From assembly GCA_021295955.1 (NCBI GenBank), contig JAGWBJ010000001.1:124001-188000 (forward strand): a stretch of 64,000 nt of DNA, given 5' to 3'. The notes under the pieces are model-generated. The model had not been told where the DNA came from and made no database searches. It saw only the letters and a program-made list of their open reading frames with translations. Origin of the DNA: Dehalococcoidia bacterium. GTDB lineage: Bacteria > Chloroflexota > Dehalococcoidia > Lucifugimonadales > JAGWBF01. Below are positions 7,991 through 17,253 of this stretch, one piece after another; position 1 is the stretch's first letter; the number at the start of each line of letters is the position of its first letter. Position numbers and translations under genes: made by a program.

Positions 7991-9463
7991 CTAGGCCGGC
8001 AGCCCGGTGGAGCCCGCTTTTTGCTCCTCCAGCCTGCCTATCGCGCCCGCGATTCGCCCTAGGCACCGCTCCCGGCCCAGCAACTCCATGGTCTCGAAGA
8101 TGGGAGGGGAGGCCGTTCTGCCCGTTACCGCCACGCGAATAGCGCCGAACAGCTTCCGGCCGGATAGACCCAACTCGGCCCCGGCGGCCCGCAACACGCC
8201 CTCCAGGGACCCGGCGGAGAACTCCTCCACACCTTCCAAGACACCCAGTACCGCTTCAAGGGCGCCGAGGGTCGAGTCCAGGTCCATGCCCTTCTGCACC
8301 AGCTCCGCCGCATCGTAGGCCAGCTCCTCTTCGAAGAAGTAGGATGTCCACTCAGGCGCCTCGGCCAGGGTCTTCAGCCGCTGACGGACCAGGGGCACGA
8401 TGCGCCGGAGGTACGCCCTGTCGCCCTTCCCGGAGCGGCCCAGGTACGGCAGCATCCGTTCCGCCAGGTCGTCGTCCTCCAGGCTTCGGATATAGACCCC
8501 GTTCATCCACTGAAGCCGGTCCAGGTCGAACACCGCCGCGCCCTTGCCGACGCGCTCCAGGGAGAAGCTCTCCACCACGTCGTCCCTGCAGATGACGTCC
8601 GTCTTGTCGTCCAGGGACCACCCCAACAGGACCATGAAGTTCACCATCGCCTCGGGCAGGAACCCCTGGGAGCGGTACTCCAGCACAGAGGTGGACCCGT
8701 GGCGCTTGGACAGCTTGGCCCGGTCGGGGCCGAGGATCATCGGCAGGTGGCCGAAGAGGGGAGGACTGTATCCCAGAGCGTCGTAGAGCTGCAGGTGCCT
8801 GGGGGTGCTGGACAGCCACTCCTCGGCCCGCAGCACGTGGCTGATGCGCATGATGTGGTCGTCCACCACGTTGGCAAGGTGGTACGTGGGAAAGCCGTCG
8901 GACTTGAGGATGATGAAGTCGTCCAGCAGGCCGTTGTCCCAGCCCACACGGCCCCTTATCAGGTCGTCCACCACGGTCTCGCCCTGCAGGGCCATCTTGA
9001 ACCGCACCACCGGCCCGGCTTCGCCGCCCTGTCCGGAAAGGCCCAAGTCGCGGCAGTGGCGGTCATATCCGCCGGGAAGGCCGTCGCGCTGACGCTCCTT
9101 GCGGACCCTGTCGAGCCTCTCCCTCGGGCAGTGACACCAGTAGGCAAGACCCCGGCCCACCAGGTCTTCGGTAATGCCGTGGTAGATGTCCAGCCGCTGG
9201 GACTGGAGGTAAGGGGCATAGGGCCCTCCTGCCTCGGGCCCCTCGTCCCACTCCAGACCCAGCCACCTCAGGGACTCCAGGATGACGCCGAGGGCGTCCT
9301 CCACGTACCTGTTCCGGTCGGTGTCCTCGACGCGAAGCACGAAGGTCCCCCCGTGGCGTCGGGCGAAGAGCCAGTTGAAAAGGGCGGTCCTCAGGTTGCC
9401 CACGTGGGGCTCCCCCGTGGGGCTCGGGGCGAACCTGACCCGGATGTCTCCGTCCGTCGTCAA
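7991..9463 (-). CDS. gltX: Glutamyl-tRNA synthetase
   Basis: Class Ic aminoacyl-tRNA synthetase charging tRNA-Glu, 490 residues, the usual bacterial length. The HIGH signature appears as HVGN in [20 protein letters not shown], and the KMSKS loop as KLSKRHG (about residue 255). [12 protein letters not shown] is also family-typical. The C-terminal anticodon-binding domain is present. It is divergent from glnS with 111 bases between. Having a separate GlnRS next door suggests this enzyme need not misacylate tRNA-Gln. Confidence 0.97.
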   Translation of the reverse strand: MTTDGDIRVRFAPSPTGEPHVGNLRTALFNWLFARRHGGTFVLRVEDTDRNRYVEDALGVILESLRWLGLEWDEGPEAGGPYAPYLQSQRLDIYHGITEDLVGRGLAYWCHCPRERLDRVRKERQRDGLPGGYDRHCRDLGLSGQGGEAGPVVRFKMALQGETVVDDLIRGRVGWDNGLLDDFIILKSDGFPTYHLANVVDDHIMRISHVLRAEEWLSSTPRHLQLYDALGYSPPLFGHLPMILGPDRAKLSKRHGSTSVLEYRSQGFLPEAMVNFMVLLGWSLDDKTDVICRDDVVESFSLERVGKGAAVFDLDRLQWMNGVYIRSLEDDDLAERMLPYLGRSGKGDRAYLRRIVPLVRQRLKTLAEAPEWTSYFFEEELAYDAAELVQKGMDLDSTLGALEAVLGVLEGVEEFSAGSLEGVLRAAGAELGLSGRKLFGAIRVAVTGRTASPPIFETMELLGRERCLGRIAGAIGRLEEQKAGSTGLPA

Positions 9464-9531
9464 AGGGGCACCTCCGGGCTACATTGTAACACTTCGATCG
9501 GCCCACTCCGGAGTGCGCGGTTGGCGGCATA

Positions 9532-9540
9532 TGCTAGACT
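9532..9540 (+). promoter_or_regulatory. Predicted extended -10 promoter element for glnS
   Basis: TGCTAGACT matches the extended -10 form TGnTAnAnT. No convincing -35 is present at the right distance, which is normal for extended -10 promoters. Transcription would begin near 9547, upstream of the proposed CTG start and downstream of an in-frame TTG at 9521, which argues against that TTG. Confidence 0.4.
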
Positions 9541-9574
9541 AGAATGCACCAAAAAAGCTACAGGAGCCCGCCCT

Positions 9575-11269
9575 CTGACCGCCACCAGCACCACCGGACC
9601 GGACTTCGTCCGCAGCATCGTCGCCGAAGACGTCAAGCAAGGAAGGAACGGCGGCCGTGTGGTAACCCGTTTTCCGCCGGAACCCAACGGCTACCTCCAC
9701 ATCGGCCACGCCAAGTCCATCTGCCTCAACTTCGGGATTGCCCGGGAGTTCGGCGGCGTCTGCAACCTGCGCTTCGACGACACCAACCCCAGCAGCGAAG
9801 AGGCCGAGTACGTCGACGCCATAAAGGAAGACGTGCGGTGGCTGGGCTTCGACTTCCAGGGGCGGGAGTACTACGCCTCGGACCACTTCGAGCGCCTCTA
9901 CGAGCTTGCCGTCAAGCTGGTCCGGGACGGCAAGGCCTACGTGGACAGCCTCAGCGCCGAGGAGATGAGGGAGTACCGGGGGACGCTGACGGAGCCCGGG
10001 ACGGACAGCCCTTGGCGGGGCAGGTGCGTGGACGAGAACCTCAACCTCTTCCGGCGCATGAGGGAAGGGGAGTTCGCCGAAGGCGCCCACGTCCTACGGG
10101 CCAAGATCGACATGGCGTCACCGAACATCAACCTCAGGGACCCGGTAATGTACCGCATCCTGAAGGCGCCCCACCACAGGACGGGACAGGCCTGGTCCAT
10201 CTATCCGACCTACGACTTCGCCCACGGACAATCGGACTCCCTGGAGGGCGTCACCCACTCCATATGCACCCTGGAGTTCGAGGACCACCGACCCCTGTAC
10301 GAATGGTTCCTGGAGCACCTGGGCATCTTTCCCTCGCGGCAGTACGAGTTCGCCCGGCTAAACCTGACCCACACGGTACTAAGCAAGCGGAAGCTGCTGC
10401 AGGTCGTCACCGACGGCCACGTCTCCGGATGGGACGACCCCCGCATGCCCACCCTTGTGGGGATGCGGAGGCGCGGCTACCCGCCGGAGGCGATACGCGA
10501 CCTGTGCGACCAGGTGGGCATCGCCAGGAGGGAGAACACGGTCGACTTCGCTTTGTTGGAGCACTGCGTACGCGACCGGCTGAACAGGACAGCCCCCCGG
10601 GCTATGGCCGTGCTGGACCCGCTGCGGGTGGTCATAGACAACTACCCGGAGGGTCTGGTGGAGCAGATGGACGCGGTCAACAACCCCGAGGACTCGTCCG
10701 CGGGGACCCGAACGGTCCCCTTCTCACGGGAGCTGTACGTCGAGAGGGACGACTTTCGGGAGGACCCTCCGTCCAAGTTCTACCGGCTGGCCCCGGGCCG
10801 GGAGGTCCGCCTGCGCTACTCCTACATCGTCAAGTGCGTAGACGTGCTGAAGGATCCCGCCACCGGCGAGGTGACGGAGCTGCGGTGCACCTATGACCCG
10901 GACACCAGGAGCGGCTCCCCCGGCGCCAACCGCAGGGTACGGGGGACCGTACACTGGGTCTCCGCTCTCCACTCGGTGGGGGCCGAGGTGCGCCTGTACG
11001 ACCACCTGTTCACCAGGGAAGACCCCGACGACACGGAGGCGGACCTGGACTTCACGTCCAACCTGAACCCCGACTCCCTGCGGGTCCTTCGGGGGTGCAG
11101 GCTGGAGCCAAGCCTCGCCGCTGGAGCCTGCGGCGAGCGGTACCAGTTCGAGCGGCTTGGCTACTTCTGCGTGGACAAGGACTCGACGCCGGGCAACCCG
11201 GTCTTCAACCGCACAGTTACCCTCAGGGACACCTGGGCCCGCATCGAGAGGACCATCCAGGGCCGGTAG
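9575..11269 (+). CDS. glnS: Glutaminyl-tRNA synthetase, probable CTG start
   Basis: Class Ic synthetase that charges tRNA-Gln directly. Landmarks are [18 protein letters not shown] (HIGH site), [17 protein letters not shown] and the KMSKS variant VLSKRKL (about residue 270), followed by the beta-barrel anticodon-binding domain. The conserved N-terminal segment [15 protein letters not shown] is in frame but no ATG, GTG or TTG precedes it at a sensible place. A CTG at 9575 has AGGAG eight bases upstream and gives 564 residues, so CTG is proposed. The next in-frame GTG would remove the conserved N-terminal helix. Bacterial GlnRS is usually taken to be of eukaryotic origin; many bacteria instead use the GatCAB amidotransferase route. 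Confidence 0.93.
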   Translation: MTATSTTGPDFVRSIVAEDVKQGRNGGRVVTRFPPEPNGYLHIGHAKSICLNFGIAREFGGVCNLRFDDTNPSSEEAEYVDAIKEDVRWLGFDFQGREYYASDHFERLYELAVKLVRDGKAYVDSLSAEEMREYRGTLTEPGTDSPWRGRCVDENLNLFRRMREGEFAEGAHVLRAKIDMASPNINLRDPVMYRILKAPHHRTGQAWSIYPTYDFAHGQSDSLEGVTHSICTLEFEDHRPLYEWFLEHLGIFPSRQYEFARLNLTHTVLSKRKLLQVVTDGHVSGWDDPRMPTLVGMRRRGYPPEAIRDLCDQVGIARRENTVDFALLEHCVRDRLNRTAPRAMAVLDPLRVVIDNYPEGLVEQMDAVNNPEDSSAGTRTVPFSRELYVERDDFREDPPSKFYRLAPGREVRLRYSYIVKCVDVLKDPATGEVTELRCTYDPDTRSGSPGANRRVRGTVHWVSALHSVGAEVRLYDHLFTREDPDDTEADLDFTSNLNPDSLRVLRGCRLEPSLAAGACGERYQFERLGYFCVDKDSTPGNPVFNRTVTLRDTWARIERTIQGR

Positions 11270-11275
11270 GGACCC

Positions 11276-12751
11276 TCACTCCCTGGCCGTAATCACCAAG
11301 TCGTCCTCTCCCTCGGGCAGCACCTGCAGCGACTTGAGGAACTCGATGAGGGCGGCGCGCTCGTCGTGGGACAGGCTGCGGAAGGCGTCCCGGGACTCCC
11401 GCGCCTCGCCGCCGTGGGCCAGCACCGCCTCGGATATGAGGGTGGCCCGACCGTGGTGGAGGAAGGGAGGCTCGCTGGCCATGCCCCACAGCTTGCGCGT
11501 CAGCCACGAGTCGGTGGGCACGCCGTTCTGCTCCAAGGCCTCGTTGTCCAGGGCGTCGCCCATGCGGTGCCTCTTCAGGTCCGTGAAGGCCGGCACCATC
11601 ACGACGCCGTCTTCACCCCTCTTCAGGTGCGGGCCCGGACCTTCGCTGGTCAGGTCGACCCGAAAGGGCCGGGACACGTCGCCGACCTGGAGGTTGCCCG
11701 GAGGGTTCAACGGGTTGGGCTCGGTGAACACCGGGTCGTTCAGGGGCAGCTCGGGAACGTGGCATACGGCACACCCCACGGCGTCGAAGAGCTCCCGGCC
11801 CTGCTCCACGGCCTGCCGTGCGCGGCCGTCCCCGGGCAGGACCTGACCAGGCACCGGGAGAGTAGCCTGGAAGATGACCAGGGCGGTCACGTCGCCCCGG
11901 GTCACCTCGTTGACGACGCCGTCTCCGTCGGCGTCGATGCCGTCGCCGAAGAGCTCCACCGGCTGCATTCCGTGATGGTGGTTCAACGACTCGGTGGTAA
12001 AGGACCGCAGGGAGACGTCCACGCCCTTCTGGTGGAAGGGCTTCACTACCAGGTCCGTGTCCACGCCCTCCACCCGGTCCGTCTCCACCGACCCGTCGGG
12101 CAGCGCCGTAATCCACCCGAAGGGCACCCCCTTGGAGGCCAGGGGCAGGAACACCGACGTCCGCGTATCCGTGGCCAGGGCTATCGCCTCGTCCCGAATG
12201 GCGTGAAGGTCGGCGGTCATCTCCCGGGCCAGCAGCTCGATGAACCCCGAGCCGAACATACCCAGGGTGTTCCTCTCGTTGCCCACGGTCTTCAGCGTCT
12301 GGCTGGAGGAGCCGTCGCCGTCGCCGCCGTCGAAGTTGACCAGGGGCAGCCGCTGGGCGAGGACGAAGGCGTTGGCCACGTTGTCGCCGCCTCCCCCGGC
12401 CCTGGGCATGTTGTGGCACGCGAAGCAGGAGCCCGAGTCCGGACCGGAGATGCGGTTGAAGTTGTCGGGCGCTTCCCTGCGGGGACGGGGGACTCCCAGG
12501 CCGGTGCTCTCGGGACGCCCGGCCCCGTCCAGCGTATTGAAACTGGCCACCATCAACGCCCGCCCCCGTTCGATGAGGTCCTCCAGGTCCAGGCGTCCCT
12601 CGTCGATGTCCGCCTGGTCCGTGTGGACCATCACCACCGGCGCGTCGCCGATGACCGGAGGGCCATCTCCCCCGCAGGAGGCCAGCGCTCCTCCCACTAG
12701 AAGACCGGCGGGCAGGACCAGCGATGCCACCCTAGACCGCAACCGCCTCAA
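11276..12751 (-). CDS. Di-haem cytochrome c peroxidase-like lipoprotein (DUF1111/di-haem oxidoreductase type)
   Basis: 491 residues with a lipoprotein signal peptide ending in the lipobox LASC (Cys about residue 25), so it is anchored outside the cytoplasmic membrane. Two c-type haem motifs are visible: CFACH (about residue 109) and CAVCH (about residue 325). The C-terminal part (FLHHGRATLISEAVLAHGGEA) is typical of the di-haem oxidoreductase/putative peroxidase family. An EF-hand-like segment DGIDADGDGVVNE near residue 265 suggests a calcium site, as known in di-haem peroxidases. It overlaps the pseudouridine synthase gene by 20 bases. The substrate is unknown. Confidence 0.85.
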   Translation of the reverse strand: MRRLRSRVASLVLPAGLLVGGALASCGGDGPPVIGDAPVVMVHTDQADIDEGRLDLEDLIERGRALMVASFNTLDGAGRPESTGLGVPRPRREAPDNFNRISGPDSGSCFACHNMPRAGGGGDNVANAFVLAQRLPLVNFDGGDGDGSSSQTLKTVGNERNTLGMFGSGFIELLAREMTADLHAIRDEAIALATDTRTSVFLPLASKGVPFGWITALPDGSVETDRVEGVDTDLVVKPFHQKGVDVSLRSFTTESLNHHHGMQPVELFGDGIDADGDGVVNEVTRGDVTALVIFQATLPVPGQVLPGDGRARQAVEQGRELFDAVGCAVCHVPELPLNDPVFTEPNPLNPPGNLQVGDVSRPFRVDLTSEGPGPHLKRGEDGVVMVPAFTDLKRHRMGDALDNEALEQNGVPTDSWLTRKLWGMASEPPFLHHGRATLISEAVLAHGGEARESRDAFRSLSHDERAALIEFLKSLQVLPEGEDDLVITARE

Positions 12752-13631
12752 CGGTCCGCTCCAGGTCCTCGGGCAGGTCGGACCTGAACTCCAGGTACTC
12801 TCCCGAGGAGGGGTGGCTCATGCCCAGCAGGTGGGCGTGGAGAAACTGACGCGGGAGGAGCCCGCTGCGCCCGCCGTAGACCGGGTCTCCCAGAAGAGGG
12901 TGCCCGGCATGGGCCAGGTGCACCCGGATCTGGTGGGTCCGGCCCGTCTCCGGGAACGCCTTCAGGAGGGTGTGCGACCCATACCGTCTCACCACCCGGT
13001 AGGTGGTCACGGCGTCGCGTCCGCCCGGCACCACGGCCATGCGCTTGCGGTTGCGCGGGTCCCGGCCGACGGGGGCGTCTATCCGTCCCTCGTCCAACGT
13101 GACGCGCCCCAGCACCATGGCCGTATAACCCTTCTTGACGGCCCGGTCCTTGATCTGCCGGGACAGGGAAGAGTGGGCGGGCCCGCTCTTGGCCACCATC
13201 ATGAGTCCTGAGGTGTCCTTGTCCAGCCTGTGGACGATGCCGGGGCGCAGCTCGCCGCCGATGCCCTTCAGGTCGGGGCACAGGGCCAGCAGGGCGTTCA
13301 CCAGCGTGCCCGAGGGATGACCCGGCGCGGGATGCACCGTGAGCCCCGCGGGCTTGTCGACGACCAGCATCTCCCCGTCCTGGTAGACCACATGCAGGGG
13401 TATCTCCTCGGGGACGACCCCCGTGGGCCTGGGCTCGGGCACGGTGACCGAGACCAGGTCTCCCGGCCGGACCCGGCTGCCCGCTTTTGGAAGCCCCCCG
13501 TTGAGGAGCACGTTCCCCTCGACTACCAGGCGCTTTAGCTGGGACCTGGTCAGCTCCGGCTCCCGCTGAGCCAGGTACACGTCCAACCGCCGCTCGTCAC
13601 TGGCTTCGACCAGGTGCACCCTGACGGTCAC
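12732..13631 (-). CDS. rluD: RluA-family 23S rRNA pseudouridine synthase
   Basis: Isomerises specific uridines of 23S rRNA. An N-terminal S4 domain (about residues 15-75, LDVYLAQREPELTRSQLKRL) precedes the catalytic domain with the motif HRLDKDTSG, whose Asp is the nucleophile. The C-terminal GRTHQIRVHLAHAGHPLLGD is typical. The start is GTG at 13631, which overlaps the lspA stop as GTGA; an upstream ATG lies inside lspA. About 299 residues. Whether it is RluD rather than another RluA-family member cannot be settled by eye. Adjacency to lspA is common in bacteria. Confidence 0.92.
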   Translation of the reverse strand: MTVRVHLVEASDERRLDVYLAQREPELTRSQLKRLVVEGNVLLNGGLPKAGSRVRPGDLVSVTVPEPRPTGVVPEEIPLHVVYQDGEMLVVDKPAGLTVHPAPGHPSGTLVNALLALCPDLKGIGGELRPGIVHRLDKDTSGLMMVAKSGPAHSSLSRQIKDRAVKKGYTAMVLGRVTLDEGRIDAPVGRDPRNRKRMAVVPGGRDAVTTYRVVRRYGSHTLLKAFPETGRTHQIRVHLAHAGHPLLGDPVYGGRSGLLPRQFLHAHLLGMSHPSSGEYLEFRSDLPEDLERTVEAVAV

Positions 13632-14332
13632 GGGCCCGCCCCGCTGCGGTCCACCCGCTCCTCCACCCCGCACCCGAAGCAACGGCGCCCCCGGGGCACC
13701 GCGGCCATCTCCGAGTCGCAGATGGGACACGGTAGCCCGGGCATCAGGCCGTCCACGTAGACCCCGGGCCCCTTAGCCGGGGCGGCGGTCCGGCGGCCCG
13801 ACGGGAACAGGAAGACCCAGCCGATGATGAAGAGGCCGACGACGATGGCGCTGTCGGCCACGTTGAAGATGGGCCACGGTCCGACGTCCATGAAGTCGGT
13901 TACGTGGCCCATCCTGAGCCGGTCCAGGAGGTTCCCCACGGCGCCGCCAAGCTGCATTCCGATGCTGAGCCTCAGGGGCCAGGCCCGGAAGGCCTGGGTG
14001 CCGTAGATCGCCAGGAGCACCCCTATTCCCACGAAGGATGCCAGGACCAGGAACATGGTCTGGTCCGGGAAGAGGCCGAAGGCGCTCCCGGTGTTGAAGG
14101 TGTGGGTTATGCGTACCGGGCCGTCGTAGGGCACCGAGTGCCCCACCAGCAGGCTGTTGCGCACCACGGCCTTGGAGACCTGGTCGGCGGCGAAAACGCT
14201 GCTCAGCGCCACCAGGAGGACGGGATCGGCCAGCCGGACCATCCAGTCCGGAAGAGACGGTCTGTAAAGCTCCTCCTCCGGCTCTTCCTCAAGCTCCTCG
14301 GGGCCGGGGCCCTGGCTCTGAAGCTTCTCCAA
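13628..14332 (-). CDS. lspA: Lipoprotein signal peptidase II with C-terminal zinc-ribbon extension
   Basis: Cleaves signal peptides of prolipoproteins in the membrane. Core: ADQVSKAVVRNSLLVG, the Asn/Gly-rich THTFNTGSAFGLF, and the catalytic aspartates in GNLLDRLRMGHVTDF and FNVADSAIVVG. The TTG start at 14332 lies four bases after the hydrolase stop; the open frame continues upstream but only inside that gene. Two features are unusual: an acidic 30-residue N-terminal tail (EELEEEPEEEL) and, after the last helix, a tail with CPIC then CFGC separated by 12 residues, a likely zinc ribbon. Substrates include the lipobox proteins encoded here. Confidence 0.92.
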   Translation of the reverse strand: MEKLQSQGPGPEELEEEPEEELYRPSLPDWMVRLADPVLLVALSSVFAADQVSKAVVRNSLLVGHSVPYDGPVRITHTFNTGSAFGLFPDQTMFLVLASFVGIGVLLAIYGTQAFRAWPLRLSIGMQLGGAVGNLLDRLRMGHVTDFMDVGPWPIFNVADSAIVVGLFIIGWVFLFPSGRRTAAPAKGPGVYVDGLMPGLPCPICDSEMAAVPRGRRCFGCGVEERVDRSGAGP

Positions 14333-14336
14333 CGCT

Positions 14337-14981
14337 CTATCCGGCCAGGGCGCCCGCGAAGAACTTGGCGGCCAGGTCGCCCGCCTCGGCCTCGTGGCCC
14401 CTCCAGGAGTGGTCGGCCCCCGGGACCAGGCTAACCTGCACGTCTCCTCCCAGCGTTCGGGCCTTGTCGGCAATGGAGTCGTAGGGGGACAGCCTGTCCC
14501 TGTCTCCCGTGACCAGGAGCTTGGGCCGGGCGTCCTTTCCCAGCTTTGGGGCGTCGAAGGCGCTGGGAGGGGGAGAGACCAGCATCAGGGCGCCGGCGCC
14601 CTTGTACCTGGAGAGCCCGCTGAGGACCATGGCCGCGCCGAAGGAGTATCCCGCGAGGCCGACCTTCCGCCGGTTCACGCCCGGCCACTCCCGCAGGAGG
14701 CCCAGGGCCGCCTTCACGTCCTCCTGCTCCTTCTCACCCTTGGTGAACTCTCCCTCACTCTTGCCGATGCCGCGAAAATTGAACCGCAGGGTCACGAACC
14801 CCTCCCCGGCCAGGGACTGGCACAGCCCCAGCACCACGGCGTTGTCCATGTTTCCGCCGAACAGGGGATGGGGATGGCATACGACGACCGCCGGCAGCGA
14901 CCCGGCGACCCCGTGAGGACTCGCCACGACCCCTTCCAGCATCAGGCCCTTGCTCTTGAAGCCTATGGCGCTCTGACGCAT
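14337..14981 (-). CDS. Alpha/beta hydrolase (dienelactone-hydrolase-like)
   Basis: 214-residue alpha/beta hydrolase. HPHPLFGGNMDNAVV near residue 36 forms the oxyanion region, the nucleophile elbow is GYSFG (about residues 116-120), and the acid and base are in GDRDRLSP and ADHSW. The small size and the HPHP motif match a group of uncharacterised serine hydrolases often annotated as dienelactone hydrolase or YfhR-like. First gene of the run leading to lspA. The substrate cannot be inferred. Confidence 0.85.
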   Translation of the reverse strand: MRQSAIGFKSKGLMLEGVVASPHGVAGSLPAVVVCHPHPLFGGNMDNAVVLGLCQSLAGEGFVTLRFNFRGIGKSEGEFTKGEKEQEDVKAALGLLREWPGVNRRKVGLAGYSFGAAMVLSGLSRYKGAGALMLVSPPPSAFDAPKLGKDARPKLLVTGDRDRLSPYDSIADKARTLGGDVQVSLVPGADHSWRGHEAEAGDLAAKFFAGALAG

Positions 14982-15032
14982 CCCTAGTCTCGTTCCATAT
15001 TAGGATTCAATCTGGTGTTTGACAAGCGCTGC

Positions 15033-15041
15033 TGCTAGAAT
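15033..15041 (+). promoter_or_regulatory. Predicted extended -10 promoter element for threonine aldolase
   Basis: TGCTAGAAT, an extended -10, lies 33 bases before the gene. A TTGACA at 15019-15024 is only 11 bases from the -10 hexamer, too close to serve as a normal -35. Confidence 0.4.
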
Positions 15042-15074
15042 AGTCGGGACTCTCTAGGGGACAGGAGGCCGCCA

Positions 15075-16127
15075 ATGAAGGTTATCGACCTGCGAAGCGA
15101 CACCGTGACTACGCCCACCGAGGCGATGAGAAAGGCCATGTACGACGCAGAGGTGGGAGACGACAACGCCCATGAGGACCCCACGGTCAACCACCTGGAA
15201 GACCTGGTCTGCGCGCTGCTGGGCAAGGAGGCGGCGATCCTCACCGCCAGCGGCACCATGAGCAACCTGGTGGCGGCCCTCGCCCACACCAACCGGGGGG
15301 ACGAGGTGATAATGGGCAGCAAGGCCCACATGTTCTGGAACGAGGCCGGGGGCGTATCCACCTTGGGCGGAGTCCAGGTGCAGCTTGTGCCCAACGACAA
15401 GGGCGGCAGGATCGACCCCGCGGACGTCGAGGCGGCCATCAGGCCCGACGACGTACACGCGCCAAGGACCAGCCTCGTCTGTCTGGAGAACACCCACAAC
15501 CAGTGCAACGGGAGCGTCCTCACCAACGAGGACATGAAGGCGGTGGCCGACGTGGCCCACGCCCACGGCCTGCCCGTCCACGTAGACGGCGCCCGCATAT
15601 TCAACGCCGCCGTAGCCCTGGAGATGCCCGCCCACGAGCTGTGCAAGGACGTGGACGACGTGGGCTTCTGCCTGTCCAAGGGACTGAGCGCGCCCGTGGG
15701 CTCCATGCTGTGCGGCTCCGCCGACTTCATCGAGGAGGCCCGCAGGTGGCGTAAGATCGTGGGCGGCAGCATGCGGCAGGCCGGCGTGATCGCCGCGGCC
15801 GGGGTGGTGGCCGTGGAGACCATGATAGACCGGATGGTGGAGGACCACGCCCACGCCCGTCGGCTGGCCGAGGGGCTCTCCCACATCCCCGGGATCAACG
15901 TAGACCCCGACGACTTCCAGACCAATATCGTCTTCGTGGGAGTCGACCCCAACACGGGCAGCACCGAGGAGTTTACCGACAGGATGAAGGAGGAGGGGGT
16001 GCTGACGGCCTACCGCGGAGGCGGCCGGTTCCGGCTGGTCACCCACCGGGAGGTCGGCGCGGAAGACATAGACACGGCCGTGGACCGCATCGCCAAGGTC
16101 GCCTCGGAGATGCGAAACGCCCGCTGA
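15075..16127 (+). CDS. ltaE: Low-specificity L-threonine aldolase
   Basis: PLP enzyme cleaving threonine or allo-threonine to glycine and acetaldehyde, 350 residues. The N-terminal IDLRSDTVTTPTEAM and the block ENTHNQCNGSVL...VDGARIFNAA are family hallmarks; the PLP lysine is in LSKGLSAPVGS (about residue 201). The start ATG has AGGAGG upstream. Cytosolic fold-type I enzyme. Followed on the same strand by the Rieske gene after 59 bases. Confidence 0.94.
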   Translation: MKVIDLRSDTVTTPTEAMRKAMYDAEVGDDNAHEDPTVNHLEDLVCALLGKEAAILTASGTMSNLVAALAHTNRGDEVIMGSKAHMFWNEAGGVSTLGGVQVQLVPNDKGGRIDPADVEAAIRPDDVHAPRTSLVCLENTHNQCNGSVLTNEDMKAVADVAHAHGLPVHVDGARIFNAAVALEMPAHELCKDVDDVGFCLSKGLSAPVGSMLCGSADFIEEARRWRKIVGGSMRQAGVIAAAGVVAVETMIDRMVEDHAHARRLAEGLSHIPGINVDPDDFQTNIVFVGVDPNTGSTEEFTDRMKEEGVLTAYRGGGRFRLVTHREVGAEDIDTAVDRIAKVASEMRNAR

Positions 16128-16186
16128 ACCGACGGGCGAAGCCCGGACCGGCGCTCCCTACACACTCGCCCATCCAGGAGAAGAAG

Positions 16187-16510
16187 ATGCCCGACGACTT
16201 TGTCAAGGTAGCCCAGACAGACGATCTGAAGCCAGGCCAGATGAAGGCGGTGGACGTCGGGGACGACAGGGTCCTGATCGTGAACCTCAACGGCAGCTAC
16301 CACGCCATGGACGACACCTGCAGCCACGCCTTCGCGGCCCTTTCCGAGGGGGACATCGTCGGCGGAGAGATCGAGTGCCCCCTTCATGGGGCCACCTTCG
16401 ACATCGCCACCGGGGAGGCCCTGTCGCCGCCGGCTAGCCAGCCCCTGACCCTTTACCAGGTCCGGGTGGAGGACGGCGATATCCTGGTGGGCCCCCCGGA
16501 CACGGGATAG
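16187..16510 (+). CDS. Rieske [2Fe-2S] ferredoxin-like protein
   Basis: 107-residue single-domain Rieske protein. Ligands are Cys45-x-His47 in DTCSHAFAALSEG and Cys-x2-His in ECPLHGATFD. No signal peptide or membrane anchor, so a cytosolic electron carrier similar to the ferredoxin components of ring-hydroxylating dioxygenases. No oxygenase lies nearby, so its partner is unknown. AGGAGAAG lies just before the ATG. Confidence 0.93.
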   Translation: MPDDFVKVAQTDDLKPGQMKAVDVGDDRVLIVNLNGSYHAMDDTCSHAFAALSEGDIVGGEIECPLHGATFDIATGEALSPPASQPLTLYQVRVEDGDILVGPPDTG

Positions 16511-16526
16511 GGCCCGCCAGGGCCGG

Positions 16527-17252
16527 CTACCTTCCCCGCTCGTCTCCCCACAGCAGGATGTGCAGGCGAGTGGTGAACCGGAACCCCCGTTCCACACACA
16601 GCTCGCTCAGCCACCCGCTCCGGCCCTGGAGTTCCCCCTTCGACGTCCCCTCGGGCATCAGGAGCACCCTGTTCCGACGGATGCCGTAGGCGCAAACCAG
16701 CGACTCCACCTCGTCCACGTCCTGACGGTCCACAACGACGAACTTGAAGAAGGCGGTGGGCAGCCCTGCGAATGCCGCCATGGCGGGGGCCACGTCCCGC
16801 CTGCGGGGGGAGTTTCCCGAGCTGCCCAGCTTGGGAGACACGTTCCACTGATCGACGGACCGGACCAGCGGCTCAAGGGGCGCGAGGGTGCCGTTGGTCT
16901 CCACCTCGAAGGAGAACCCGCGCCCCTTCAGTGAGTCCACCAGAGGGGCCAGAGCCTTCTGCTGGACCAACGGCTCCCCTCCGGTGACGACCAGGCGCCG
17001 GCAGCCATGTCCCTGCACCGCATCCATGACGTCTTCACGGCTGAGCTCGACCACCTCCTGCCGGTAGTCGTGGTTTCGCCAGTCCCAGGTGTACTTGGTG
17101 TCGCACCAGGTGCATATCAGGTTGCACAGGGCCAGCCGCAGGAACACCGACGGCGTTCCCAGGGAAGGGCCCTCCCCCTGCAGGGAGTAGAATATCTCCG
17201 GGTCCCCTCCAGGCCGTCGGCTCACCTTCAGGGTTCCAGCCGGAGAGCCCAT
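16527..17252 (-). CDS. queE: 7-carboxy-7-deazaguanine synthase
   Basis: Radical-SAM enzyme converting 6-carboxytetrahydropterin to 7-carboxy-7-deazaguanine in queuosine biosynthesis, 241 residues. EIFYSLQGEGPSLGTPSVF is the family N-terminus and the cluster motif is CNLICTWC (Cys43, Cys47, Cys50). VVTGGEPLVQQ follows. It starts two bases after the queC stop, last gene of the queF-D-C-E operon. Confidence 0.95.
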   Translation of the reverse strand: MGSPAGTLKVSRRPGGDPEIFYSLQGEGPSLGTPSVFLRLALCNLICTWCDTKYTWDWRNHDYRQEVVELSREDVMDAVQGHGCRRLVVTGGEPLVQQKALAPLVDSLKGRGFSFEVETNGTLAPLEPLVRSVDQWNVSPKLGSSGNSPRRRDVAPAMAAFAGLPTAFFKFVVVDRQDVDEVESLVCAYGIRRNRVLLMPEGTSKGELQGRSGWLSELCVERGFRFTTRLHILLWGDERGR

Positions 17253-17253
17253 C

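Noticed and set aside
9544-10896. ATG-initiated frame inside glnS
   Set aside because: It is out of frame with the conserved GlnRS motifs and has an Arg/Pro-rich product.
15019-15041. Classical promoter using TTGACA at 15019 and TAGAAT at 15036
   Set aside because: The spacer is only 11 bases; the extended -10 alone is the better explanation.
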